A DNA stretch of 9,484 nt, taken from positions 1 to 9,484 of the forward strand of contig JAHEZF010000027.1 of the NCBI GenBank assembly GCA_023251215.1, given 5' to 3'. Under the pieces are notes generated by a model. It saw only the letters and a list, made by a program, of their open reading frames with translations. It ran no database searches and was not told where the DNA came from. Shown here piece after piece: positions 1 through 7,312 of the stretch (position 1 is its first letter; every line of letters starts with the position of its first letter). The translations under genes were made by a program, and so were the position numbers. This DNA comes from Sphingobacteriales bacterium (GTDB taxonomy: Bacteria; Bacteroidota; Bacteroidia; Chitinophagales; Chitinophagaceae).

Positions 1-694
1 AACTGTATTTACGTGCAGCATTACTTGTTGTTTGCCCGTTTGTGCCTACTTTAAAACTCAACTGCTGCACATTTAAATTCGTTACAGTAAAAATATCAGT
101 TTTTTGAGTTGTATCGGGTCCGCCATGTTCAGCACCACCTATGTTTTTCCCCATAAATCCAGTTCCTATACTTGTAATTGAAATTTCAGTAGGGCTCGAC
201 AAATATGTGGTAGTCCCTCCACCCATATCCATAATGTCGAATTCTTTAATATTATTATTCCCGTCAATATCTAATGCAGTCATGGAAAGACTTGGAATAC
301 TAAAAGAGTTGAATGTATTAGTTGTTACAAATTTCATTGTAAATACAACATAGGCAGATATATTAACACCATTCGGAGGCTGAATAAATGGCTGAAAAGC
401 CGCTGTGTATCCCCAACCAGATTTGTCCACATCTTTCAGCACGGCGCCACCTACAATACTGTCAACAGAAACGATGGCATCCACACCTGACTGCACATTT
501 TGAAAACGATAAATTGCGCCAACCGTATTATCGCTTCCTGATATCAAGATGCGGCTATCAAAGTTCATCACCTGAGCTGAACTTTTTTGAGTAAATAAAA
601 CAGTCAGGATGATTGTAAAAAAGATACATACCATTTTTTTTGCCTGGCTAATTGCAGATTTCATTGAAACGAAGGTTGAGTACAGATTTTTCAT
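1..694 (-). CDS. Secreted protein of unknown function, N-terminal 231 residues (cut by left edge)
   Basis: The frame opens at ATG 694 and stays open to base 1, so the C-terminus lies outside the window. Residues 1-20 are polar with several lysines, 22-34 are a hydrophobic core, and a cleavage site is likely after SSA (residue 40) before Gln41, a typical Bacteroidota signal peptide. In-frame ATGs at codons 11 and 21 are alternative starts; both would leave a shorter signal peptide. The mature part is rich in Ser, Thr, Gly, Asn and alternating hydrophobics, as in beta-sandwich surface proteins. An Asp-rich stretch near residues 142-153 (DIDGNNNIKEFD) resembles a calcium-binding loop, which is only suggestive. 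It runs in the same direction as the ATP synthase genes but is separated from them by a terminator-like region and has its own promoter candidate. A type IX secretion or gliding-type C-terminal domain would fit but cannot be seen. Function not recognised. Confidence 0.85.
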   Translation of the reverse strand, partial: MKNLYSTFVSMKSAISQAKKMVCIFFTIILTVLFTQKSSAQVMNFDSRILISGSDNTVGAIYRFQNVQSGVDAIVSVDSIVGGAVLKDVDKSGWGYTAAFQPFIQPPNGVNISAYVVFTMKFVTTNTFNSFSIPSLSMTALDIDGNNNIKEFDIMDMGGGTTTYLSSPTEISITSIGTGFMGKNIGGAEHGGPDTTQKTDIFTVTNLNVQQLSFKVGTNGQTTSNAARKYS

Positions 695-739
695 CACTTT
701 AGTTTTTAGGGTTTAGAATTATTAGTTTGAACTTTTCCC

Positions 740-820
740 TTAGAGTGCAATGAAAACCGACTTGTAAGAGGAGAAACAGACCGGGAGGTAAATTTCCGTG
801 ATGTGAGTAGTTTGTTTCAT
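740..820 (-). other. Possible 26-codon leader reading frame in the 5' leader of the secreted protein gene
   Basis: ATG at 820 to TAA at 740 encodes a 26-residue peptide beginning MKQTTHITEIYLPVCFSS. It lies wholly inside the predicted 5' leader (start near 857) and ends 45 nt before the ATG of the secreted protein. There is an A at -3 but no Shine-Dalgarno site. A frame of this size can occur by chance, so coding status is unproven; it could be a regulatory leader or nothing. Confidence 0.2.
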
Positions 821-863
821 GGTCGGATTACGTTGTTTTCTTAGGGATTGTTCGATTCGAGGA

Positions 864-895
864 CAAACATAATACGCAGATTTTCTACTTGCAAG
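864..895 (-). promoter_or_regulatory. Bacteroidota-type promoter for the secreted protein gene
   Basis: On the minus strand TATGTTTG (871-864) is an exact match to the -7 consensus TAnnTTTG. A CTTG element (895-892) lies upstream, with 20 bases between TTG and the -7 box, close to the usual 19. Transcription would start near 857, giving a leader of roughly 160 nt before the ATG at 694. Confidence 0.6.
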
Positions 896-1094
896 TTTTT
901 CGAGAACTTTTTCGTAATAAAAACCGTATTTCCTGTAGTAATTTTACGATTAGTATTGATTACCAAATCTCTTCAATGATGTTTTTTTAAAAAAAATATT
1001 TTAAAATTATTGAACTGGAATAGTAAAAACTGCAATCTTATTTGAAATCTTACGTTGAACTTATGAAAAAAAGGTAAGTAGAAAATACTTTCCT

Positions 1095-1137
1095 GCTTCT
1101 CAAAATGAGAAGCGATCTCTTTGAATGCGGATCGCTT
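1095..1137 (-). terminator. Two overlapping hairpins after atpA, probable operon terminator
   Basis: Arms 1110-1117 (AAGCGATC) and 1130-1137 (GATCGCTT) form an 8-bp perfect stem with a 12-nt loop. Arms 1095-1102 (GCTTCTCA) and 1106-1113 (TGAGAAGC) form a second perfect 8-bp stem with a 3-nt AAA loop (TTT in the RNA). The pair starts 24 nt past the atpA stop codon. They share bases 1110-1113, so full-length versions of both cannot form together. No clear U-run follows on the minus strand; the run TTTT after 1136 is on the plus-strand side. Termination or mRNA 3'-end protection is inferred from position. Confidence 0.45.
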
Positions 1138-1161
1138 TTACTAATCAATATATAGTTTAGT

Positions 1162-2742
1162 TTATGCCTTGTATTGTGGTATCAGGCCATTGGCCAGTTC
1201 TACCATTTTTTTCAAACCATCCTCAGGCAGGTTTCCTTTTTTAAATTCAGCCATTAGATCAGGCAACTTATTTTCCATTTCCATTAAAAAATGATCTTCA
1301 AATTCTTTTACTCTTCTCACGGGTACATCTTTTATCAATCCGTTTGTACCGAGGTAAATGATAGCTACCTGCTTTTCTACCGGGAAAGGTGAATATTGTG
1401 GTTGTTTTAATATTTCCACGTTACGGGCTCCTTTATCAAGCACATTCTTGGTAGCAGCATCCAGGTCGCCACCAAATTTTGAGAATGCTTCCATTTCACG
1501 ATACAGGGCCTGGTCAAGTTTTAATGTACCAGCTACTTTTTTCATGGATTTAATCTGCGCATTACCTCCCACCCGGCTAACAGAAATACCTACATTAATG
1601 GCGGGCCTGATACCTGCATTAAACAGGTTGGTCTCCAAAAATATCTGGCCATCTGTAATTGAAATAACATTGGTAGGAATATATGCAGATACATCACCGG
1701 CTTGTGTTTCAATAATTGGTAATGCGGTTAATGAACCTCCGCCTTTTACCAGATGCCTGATTGTTTCAGGCACATCATTCATGTTCTTCGCAACTTTATC
1801 ATCGGTGATAATTTTAGCGGCTCTTTCCAACAAGCGGCTATGCAGGTAAAATACATCTCCCGGATAAGCTTCACGACCTGGGGGACGACGTAACAATAAT
1901 GAAACTTCACGATAAGCCACAGCCTGCTTTGACAGATCATCATAAATAATCAATGCCGGACGACCAGTATCACGGAAAAATTCGCCGATAGCTGCACCGG
2001 CAAAAGGAGCATAGAACTGTAATGGCGCCGGATCAGATGCCGAGGCTGCAACAATAATAGAGTATTCCATGGCGCCGGCATCCTGCAATGTTTTCATTAC
2101 CCCGGCAATGTTAGATGCTTTTTGCCCTATCGCTACATATATACAATAAACAGGTTTACCCGCATCAAAAAATTCTTTTTGATTAATAATAGTGTCAACA
2201 CAAATAGCTGTTTTACCGGTTTGGCGGTCACCAATCACTAATTCTCTTTGACCACGACCGATGGGAATCATGGCATCAATGGCTTTGATCCCGGTTTGTA
2301 AGGGTTCTTTTACCGGTTCACGAAAAATAACTCCCGGGGCTTTTCTTTCCAACGGCATCTCGAAACGTTCACCAGTTACAGGGCCACGGCCATCAATAGG
2401 TTCGCCCAATGTATTTACTACCCGGCCCACCAAACCTTCACCTACTTTGATAGAAGCGATCTGCCCGGTGCGGCGAACTTTGGCTCCTTCCATTATATTA
2501 CCACTTTCGCCCATTAATACCACCCCTACATTATCTTCTTCCAGGTTCAATGCAATGGCACGAACGCCATTTTCAAATTCTACCAGTTCACCATAACGAA
2601 CATTGCCCAATCCATAAACACGGGCAATTCCATCTCCCACTTGCAATACAGTGCCTACTTCTTCCAGATCGGCACCGGCGTTAAAGTCGCTTAACTGCTG
2701 GCGCAGTATGGCACTTATCTCATCGGGTTTGATTTCTACCAT
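1162..2742 (-). CDS. atpA: F1F0 ATP synthase subunit alpha
   Basis: The 526-residue product has the usual alpha length. It forms the alpha3beta3 head of F1 with AtpD and holds the non-catalytic nucleotide sites on the cytoplasmic face. Visible motifs: N-terminal beta-barrel domain about 25-95, P-loop GDRQTGKT at 171-178, Walker B-like strand ALIIYDDL at 263-270, the [14 protein letters not shown] segment at 355-368, and the family signature [10 protein letters not shown] at 380-389 followed by Arg390, the arginine that reaches into the catalytic site of the neighbouring beta. The ATG at 2742 gives the standard N-terminus ([10 protein letters not shown]); no Shine-Dalgarno site is seen. It is the last gene of the visible operon, 77 nt after atpH. 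The gamma gene does not follow it. Identity is certain. Confidence 0.99.
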   Translation of the reverse strand: MVEIKPDEISAILRQQLSDFNAGADLEEVGTVLQVGDGIARVYGLGNVRYGELVEFENGVRAIALNLEEDNVGVVLMGESGNIMEGAKVRRTGQIASIKVGEGLVGRVVNTLGEPIDGRGPVTGERFEMPLERKAPGVIFREPVKEPLQTGIKAIDAMIPIGRGQRELVIGDRQTGKTAICVDTIINQKEFFDAGKPVYCIYVAIGQKASNIAGVMKTLQDAGAMEYSIIVAASASDPAPLQFYAPFAGAAIGEFFRDTGRPALIIYDDLSKQAVAYREVSLLLRRPPGREAYPGDVFYLHSRLLERAAKIITDDKVAKNMNDVPETIRHLVKGGGSLTALPIIETQAGDVSAYIPTNVISITDGQIFLETNLFNAGIRPAINVGISVSRVGGNAQIKSMKKVAGTLKLDQALYREMEAFSKFGGDLDAATKNVLDKGARNVEILKQPQYSPFPVEKQVAIIYLGTNGLIKDVPVRRVKEFEDHFLMEMENKLPDLMAEFKKGNLPEDGLKKMVELANGLIPQYKA

Positions 2743-2767
2743 ATAATCAGTTTATCGCTTTTAGTTT

Positions 2768-2791
2768 ATTCCGAAGGAATCCCTTCGGGAT
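2768..2791 (-). repeat. Intercistronic hairpin between atpH and atpA
   Basis: CCGAAGG (2771-2777) pairs perfectly with CCTTCGG (2782-2788) across a 4-nt loop. One G-U pair and two A-T pairs extend the stem to 10 bp (2768-2791). It sits in the 77-nt gap, about 26 nt before the atpA ATG. On the RNA it reads TCCCGAAGGGATTCCTTCGGAA, which also contains two small self-complementary units. It may set mRNA stability or atpA translation, or be a dispersed palindromic repeat; the sequence alone does not decide. Confidence 0.6.
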
Positions 2792-2819
2792 TGTTTATGG
2801 TTATTTCACGCAGTACTCA

Positions 2820-3383
2820 CTATCTTATCTTATAAATAAAATCATTATTATCAAACTGCTTCGAAATATTTTTCAGATCATATGCAATACTGGCATCTAC
2901 CAACTGATCGCCGGCCCGAAGCACAAATCCGCCAATCAGGTCTTCATTTACCGTTGTTTCCAGCTCGATGTTCTGCATTTTGGAAGTTGCCCTGATCTGA
3001 TTTACAATTGCATTCTTTAATTCGTCATCGAGAACAGATGCCGTTGTCAATTTTACGATATAAATATTTTTGCTGACTTTATATTGAGTGACAAAAGCAG
3101 TAATGACCTCCGGTAAAAAACTCTCACGGTTTTTCCTGATCATCAGGTTAATGAAAGCTTTTGTAATTTCTCCTACATTACTTCTTGTAACCGCCTCTAT
3201 GATCTTTTCCTTTTTGTCTGCTTTAATAACCGGGCTGCGCAGTACATTCACAAACTCACGACTGATTTTACATACCACCTGCAGCCATTGCATATCAGCA
3301 AATACATTTTCTAACTGACCCTTTTCAATAGAAAGATCAATCAGTGATTTGGCATACCGTGTTGCTAAACGTGGGTTAGGCAT
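2820..3383 (-). CDS. atpH: F1F0 ATP synthase subunit delta (OSCP-like)
   Basis: The 187-residue product is of normal size for delta, the stator protein that links the b dimer to the top of the alpha3beta3 head. The N-terminal helical domain begins PRLATRYAKSLIDLSIEKG (4-22), typical of the family. The C-terminal hallmark lies at about 149-172, with LIGGF, RAGDQLVDAS and a following helix, matching the conserved LIGGxxxRxGDxxxDxS pattern. The ATG at 3383 is chosen because this N-terminus aligns with the family. There is no Shine-Dalgarno site. The stop TAG is followed directly in frame by TGA, a tandem stop. The gaps are 62 nt after atpF and 77 nt before atpA, each containing an inverted repeat. 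Identity is very likely, since the C-terminal motif is unambiguous. Confidence 0.96.
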   Translation of the reverse strand: MPNPRLATRYAKSLIDLSIEKGQLENVFADMQWLQVVCKISREFVNVLRSPVIKADKKEKIIEAVTRSNVGEITKAFINLMIRKNRESFLPEVITAFVTQYKVSKNIYIVKLTTASVLDDELKNAIVNQIRATSKMQNIELETTVNEDLIGGFVLRAGDQLVDASIAYDLKNISKQFDNNDFIYKIR

Positions 3384-3404
3384 TTGTTCAATTTGTAAAT
3401 GTGT

Positions 3405-3448
3405 TAATTTGAAAATGCAATCAAACTCATTAGTATATTTTCAAATTA
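3405..3448 (-). repeat. Intercistronic hairpin between atpF and atpH
   Basis: TAATTTGAAAAT (3405-3416) and ATTTTCAAATTA (3437-3448) form a perfect 12-bp inverted repeat with a 20-nt loop. The 5' arm on the RNA begins with the atpF stop codon (TAA, 3448-3446). The stem is AT-rich and therefore modest in stability. The location suggests a role in mRNA processing or in separating atpF and atpH translation, but that is inference. Confidence 0.55.
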
Positions 3449-3940
3449 GTTTAACTTTACTTCTTCCACCAATCCTTTGATATAAGTTTCTTGGGCTTCT
3501 TTGTTTCCAAGTTCTCTCCTTAATACTTTTTCGCTTACTTCAATTACCAGTTTACCTACCTGGTTTTTCACTTCCGTTAATGCTGCCATTTTTTGTGTAT
3601 TAATAGCCGCCTGTGCTTCTATTACTATTTTATTGGCTTCGATTTTTGCTTGTTCCTTCGACTCATTAATGATCTTCTCTTTTGTTTCCCTTGCTTCTTT
3701 TAATAATTGGGCTCTTTCTTCCCTTGCCCGGGCCAGCAACGCTTCATGTTCATTCGTCATTTGCGCCATTTCAATTTTTATTTTTTCAGCTGTTGCTAAT
3801 GAATCGGCAATGGATTGCTGACGGTCTTTTAATCCTTTAATAATAGCCGGCCAGGCAAATTTTTTCAGGATGAAAAAAACGATAAGAAAAGCCAGTAAAG
3901 TCCAAAGCAAAAGGCCAAAAGCAGGTGTCAGTAAATTCAT
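3446..3940 (-). CDS. atpF: F1F0 ATP synthase subunit b
   Basis: The 164-residue product is the peripheral stalk protein that anchors F1 to F0 as a dimer. Residues 5-25 are a single membrane helix (LLWTLLAFLIVFFIL core), followed by KKFAWP and the conserved LKDRQ region with Arg40 near the membrane border. From about 40 to 145 the chain is a long charged helix rich in Ala, Glu and Lys, as expected for the right-handed coiled coil. The ATG at 3940 places the membrane helix directly at the N-terminus as in other b subunits. There is no Shine-Dalgarno site. Only one b-type gene is present, so a b homodimer rather than b/b' is expected unless a second gene exists elsewhere. It lies 83 nt after atpE, with a strong hairpin in the gap. 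Confidence 0.97.
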   Translation of the reverse strand: MNLLTPAFGLLLWTLLAFLIVFFILKKFAWPAIIKGLKDRQQSIADSLATAEKIKIEMAQMTNEHEALLARAREERAQLLKEARETKEKIINESKEQAKIEANKIVIEAQAAINTQKMAALTEVKNQVGKLVIEVSEKVLRRELGNKEAQETYIKGLVEEVKLN

Positions 3941-3969
3941 ATAAAGAATTTTGTCATTGTTTTGATAAA

Positions 3970-4004
3970 TACTGCATCCGCCGTCCCGTGCAGTGGATGC
4001 AGTA
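3970..4004 (-). repeat. Strong intercistronic hairpin between atpE and atpF
   Basis: TACTGCATCC (3970-3979) and GGATGCAGTA (3995-4004) are a perfect 10-bp inverted repeat around a 15-nt GC-rich loop; a G-U and a C-G pair can extend it inward. On the minus strand it starts 19 nt after the atpE stop and is followed by TTTATC, a short U-containing tail. This fits a partial terminator or a 3'-end stabiliser for atpE mRNA, which must be translated about ten times more than its neighbours. Confidence 0.65.
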
Positions 4005-4023
4005 AGTTACATTCCCGGAATAA

Positions 4024-4290
<267 letters not shown>

Positions 4291-5421
4291 TTATATATGC
4301 ATTTTTTCTTCATGATGTTCACTTTCATAAGCCTGGCCGATGAAAACTGCAGTAAGCATAGCAAATATGTATGCCTGAAGAAAAGCTACTAATATTTCAA
4401 TGAAATAAATGAATACTACGAACGCTATTGAAAACGGAGATACGGCATATCCAACAATCTTATTCGCGGCGCCGAGAATAAATATCAGCGAAACCAAAGA
4501 AAGAATAATAATGTGGCCGGCCAACATATTGGCAAACAACCGTATCATCAAAGCAAAGGGCTTGGTGAAAATGCCAAGTATTTCAACGGGAATAAAGATG
4601 GGCTTGACTCCATGCGGCACCGGCGGCCAGAAAATATGTTTCCAGAAATGTTTGTTGGAGCTGAACATGATCACAATAAAAGAGATCAGCGCCAGCAGCA
4701 TGGTAAATGCGATATTGCCGGTCACGTTAGCTGTGCCTGGAATTAAACCAACAAGGTTATTGATAAGTATAAAAAAGAAAATGGTAAGCAGATAAGGTAA
4801 ATATTTTTCATACTTATTACCAAGATTGGGTTTGGCCACATCATCACGAACAAAAGTGATGACAGGTTCGAATAAATTTTGAACTCCTTTCGGAGCTGAA
4901 GCAACACCTTCTCCTTTGTTATACCGCTTTGCAATCGCCAACATGATCCAGACGAGTAAAGATAATGCGATGATCATTTGCACCACGTTTCTTGTAAGCG
5001 AAACATCATATACTTTTACTGCGGCATCTATCTCACCATTTTCTTTTACCGCAACGACCTGACCGATATTGTATTTTTTGGGATTCAGCTTCCACTCAAC
5101 AATTTTTTCACTGGTGAGCAAAGAATAGCCACTATAATTATGTTTGCCATGATGAAATTCAGATGACATAAACATGCTGAAGCCACGCCGGGGTGAATAT
5201 AAAATTACGGGAAGTGGAATAGTGGCATGATGTTCTTCGCCATCATTGCCTTTGTAAGAAAAAAAATGGAACTCATGGGCATCCATAATGTGACCGAAAA
5301 TAACTTCGTTAGCATCAAATAATTTCTTTGGCTCCTTCTGCTGTCCATCCTGTGCAAAAATGAAGGTTGAAAATAAGCTGAAAGCCGCTACCAATAAGCA
5401 TTTGACAGGTCCTGAAATCAT
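4291..5421 (-). CDS. atpB: F1F0 ATP synthase subunit a, with signal peptide
   Basis: This is the F0 stator channel subunit that passes ions to the c-ring. From the ATG at 5421 the product has 376 residues. Residues 1-24 (MISGPVKCLLVAAF..., ending FAQ) form a signal peptide. A soluble His-rich region (about 40-140) follows, a feature of Bacteroidota AtpB. Membrane helices then run from about 145 to 365, with the essential arginine at 294 in LMIRLFANMLAGH and the polar last helix around FLQAY (Gln349). The frame also contains an ATG at 5508 that overlaps the ABC transporter stop, but the extra 29 residues look unlike protein, would bury the signal peptide, and lie mostly upstream of the promoter box. 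An AGGA site (5430-5427) sits 5 nt before the chosen ATG. It is the first gene of the ATP synthase operon. Confidence 0.95.
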   Translation of the reverse strand: MISGPVKCLLVAAFSLFSTFIFAQDGQQKEPKKLFDANEVIFGHIMDAHEFHFFSYKGNDGEEHHATIPLPVILYSPRRGFSMFMSSEFHHGKHNYSGYSLLTSEKIVEWKLNPKKYNIGQVVAVKENGEIDAAVKVYDVSLTRNVVQMIIALSLLVWIMLAIAKRYNKGEGVASAPKGVQNLFEPVITFVRDDVAKPNLGNKYEKYLPYLLTIFFFILINNLVGLIPGTANVTGNIAFTMLLALISFIVIMFSSNKHFWKHIFWPPVPHGVKPIFIPVEILGIFTKPFALMIRLFANMLAGHIIILSLVSLIFILGAANKIVGYAVSPFSIAFVVFIYFIEILVAFLQAYIFAMLTAVFIGQAYESEHHEEKMHI

Positions 5422-5426
5422 ACCGT

Positions 5427-5449
5427 TCCTGAAATTTGGCGCAAAGATA
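5427..5449 (-). promoter_or_regulatory. atpB: ATP synthase operon promoter (-7 box) and AGGA ribosome site
   Basis: TATCTTTG (5449-5442), followed by CGCC, is an exact TAnnTTTG -7 box. Transcription would begin around 5435-5439, leaving a leader of about 15 nt that carries AGGA (5430-5427) just before the ATG at 5421. No TTG -33 element is found at the usual distance; that place is taken by an inverted repeat. The box decides the atpB start, because the longer frame's ATG lies upstream of it. Confidence 0.6.
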
Positions 5450-5456
5450 AGGGGGC

Positions 5457-5473
5457 AGAGGTGAAAAACCTCT
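5457..5473. repeat. Short inverted repeat at the -33 position of the atp promoter
   Basis: AGAGGT (5457-5462) and ACCTCT (5468-5473) form a perfect 6-bp stem with a 5-nt loop. It lies 35 nt after the ABC transporter stop and immediately upstream of the atp -7 box, where the -33 element would be. It could be an operator, or a weak 3' hairpin of the ABC transporter message. No U-run follows it. Confidence 0.35.
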
Positions 5474-5507
5474 AAAAAGGGGGAAAATGGAAAATGAAAG
5501 ATCAACA

Positions 5508-7289
5508 TCAGGCCACCTTGAATTTTTTATCAAACTGAAGCTGGTAAAGTTTGTAATAAAACCCTTGCTTGTCAAGCAATTCTTCATGAGTGCCTGTTTC
5601 TTTCACCTCTCCTCTATCCAGTACAATTATCTTATTGGCTTTGCGGATAGTAGAAAGACGATGCGCAATAACAATAGATGTTCTTCCCTTTATCAATGTT
5701 TCAATGGCATGTTGAATCAGCATTTCACTTTCTGTATCCACTGAAGAGGTAGCTTCATCGAGAATAAGAACAGAAGGATCATAGAGCAAAGCCCTGATAA
5801 AGGATAATAACTGGCGCTGCCCCAATGAAAGTGTTGCTCCTCTTTCCATTACATTATAATCATATCCATCCGGCAGCCGCATAATAAAATCATGCATATC
5901 TATCAGCTTTGCTGCTTCAATTACCTTTTCTTTTGAAATATCTGGATTGCGAAGCGTAATATTATCCATAACCGATCCCGAAAACAAAAAAACATCCTGA
6001 AGCACTACGCCGATATTTTTTCTTAATGTATCAAGGTTATACTTCTCAATGTCTACATCATCAATTTTGATTTGCCCTTTCTGAATATGGTATAAACGAT
6101 TGAGTAAACTGATAATGGTTGTTTTGCCACTGCCGGTATGACCAACAATAGCAACCGTTTCACCCGGGTTCACAGTAAAATTGATTTCTTTCAGCACATA
6201 ATTTTCATCGCTGTAAGCAAACCATACATTTTTAAAATCAATCTTTCCGTTTAATGGGGCCGATGGCTTATATGCTTCTTTATGCGACCCGGGAACAAAA
6301 TCCTCATTGTCCAAAACAGTAAATACTCTTTCGCTGGCAATGATGCCCATCTGCAGTACATTAAATTTATCGGCAATAACCCTTAATGGACGAAACAGTA
6401 AATTCAGGCAAAGTATAAAAGCTACTACGGTTCCCTGCTGGCTTTGTTGCAGATTCAGTGCTTCTTTGGAAGTCCACCATACAATCAACCCTATTGATAA
6501 TGCCAAAACAATTTCCACGGCGGGAAAAAAAACTGAATAAGCAAAAATGGCTTTGATATTGGCGTTACGATGTTCCCTATTTATTTTTTTAAATTTCTCA
6601 AACTCTCTGTCCTCCGAAGCAAAAGCCTGCACTACCTGCATCCCTGTAAGATGTTCCTGTACAAATGCATTCAGGCTGGCCACAGCATTTCTAACTTTGA
6701 AAAAAGAACGATTGATACTTTCTTTAAAATAGTATGTTGCTATCAAAATGATCGGGAATGGGATCAATGCAACGAATGAAAGTTTCCAGTCGGTATAAAA
6801 CATAAAAGCAAGAACACAAACTATCGAAAGCAAGTCAGCTATGATAGGCACCAAACCGTCAGAAAAAATATCATTGATGGATTCAATATCATTAATAGTT
6901 CTTGTGGTTAATGTCCCAATGGGTGTTTTATCAAACTGGGAAAGGTTAAGACCAAGTATTTTTTTATATGTAGCCACCCGTAAATCCCTGACCACAGATT
7001 GCCCCATCAACGCCGTGGTAAAAGAAAACAGGAACCGTAAAGCAGTTTCAATGATGATCATTCCAATCTGGATCAGCGTAATATTAACCACCATGTATGC
7101 AACGGAATGGACTATGTATTTATCGACCGTAAGCTGGATCAGCATGGGCCTGACCGGGGTAATGACTGCCAACACAATTGCTAACACTACCGATAAATAA
7201 AATTTTTTCTTATACGGAGCTGCATATTGAAATACTCTCCGTAGTAATGTAAAATCAAAAAAATTTTTCTTAGCGCCGGGCAAGGTCAT
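5508..7289 (-). CDS. ABC exporter half-transporter (MsbA/MdlB-like, fused membrane and ATPase domains)
   Basis: From the ATG at 7289 the protein has 593 residues, standard for a homodimeric type IV exporter in the inner membrane. The membrane domain occupies about 20-310, with six hydrophobic segments. The ATPase domain follows: Walker A GHTGSGKT 383-390, Q-loop Gln431 in VLQDVFLFSGS, signature LSLGQ 487-491, Walker B VLILDE 507-512 with catalytic Glu512, D-loop SSVD 515-518, and switch His543 in IAHRLST. All catalytic residues are present. The signature has Leu in place of the first Gly of LSGGQ; hydrophobic residues at this place are common in the MdlB/YheH group. A longer frame begins at TTG 7349, but that extension is translated from a hairpin and looks non-coding. 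Substrate cannot be told; lipid, drug or peptide export are all possible. It lies 86 nt upstream of atpB. Confidence 0.95.
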   Translation of the reverse strand: MTLPGAKKNFFDFTLLRRVFQYAAPYKKKFYLSVVLAIVLAVITPVRPMLIQLTVDKYIVHSVAYMVVNITLIQIGMIIIETALRFLFSFTTALMGQSVVRDLRVATYKKILGLNLSQFDKTPIGTLTTRTINDIESINDIFSDGLVPIIADLLSIVCVLAFMFYTDWKLSFVALIPFPIILIATYYFKESINRSFFKVRNAVASLNAFVQEHLTGMQVVQAFASEDREFEKFKKINREHRNANIKAIFAYSVFFPAVEIVLALSIGLIVWWTSKEALNLQQSQQGTVVAFILCLNLLFRPLRVIADKFNVLQMGIIASERVFTVLDNEDFVPGSHKEAYKPSAPLNGKIDFKNVWFAYSDENYVLKEINFTVNPGETVAIVGHTGSGKTTIISLLNRLYHIQKGQIKIDDVDIEKYNLDTLRKNIGVVLQDVFLFSGSVMDNITLRNPDISKEKVIEAAKLIDMHDFIMRLPDGYDYNVMERGATLSLGQRQLLSFIRALLYDPSVLILDEATSSVDTESEMLIQHAIETLIKGRTSIVIAHRLSTIRKANKIIVLDRGEVKETGTHEELLDKQGFYYKLYQLQFDKKFKVA

Positions 7290-7304
7290 GATGTTTGTGA
7301 AAGA

Positions 7305-7312
7305 CAAATTTA
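7305..7312 (-). promoter_or_regulatory. Candidate -7 box for the ABC exporter gene
   Basis: TAAATTTG (7312-7305) matches TAnnTTTG and lies 15 nt before the ATG at 7289, which would leave a very short leader. No TTG -33 element is present at 17-23 bases; the hairpin at 7313-7344 covers that place. A match of this size in AT-rich DNA can be chance. Confidence 0.35.

Larger units (their letters stand above)
695..1161. other. 467-base gene-poor intergenic region between atpA and the secreted protein gene
   Basis: No convincing protein gene was found on either strand. From the atpA side it holds two overlapping hairpins (1095-1137), an extremely AT-rich tract around 980-1010 with runs of T and A, the promoter candidate at 864-895, and a leader of about 160 nt before the ATG at 694 that contains a 26-codon reading frame. 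I looked for remains of atpG (gamma subunit) next to atpA and saw none. Confidence 0.7.

Noticed and set aside
141..594. Two plus-strand open frames (141-353 and 388-594)
   Set aside because: Both are antisense to the secreted protein gene, which has a signal peptide, a promoter candidate and protein-like composition.
975..1012. Very AT-rich tract with runs of T and A, considered as an origin or a promoter UP element
   Set aside because: There are no DnaA-box-like repeats nearby, and it is about 90 bases upstream of the promoter candidate, too far for an UP element. It is best treated as ordinary AT-rich spacer.
1358..1849. 163-codon plus-strand open frame
   Set aside because: It lies entirely antisense to atpA, whose identity is certain, and its translation has no recognisable protein character.
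5508..7289. Defective ABC signature (LSLGQ instead of LSGGQ)
   Set aside because: Hydrophobic residues at this position are common in the MdlB/YheH group, and Walker A, Walker B, Q-loop and H-loop are intact, so the ATPase is expected to work.
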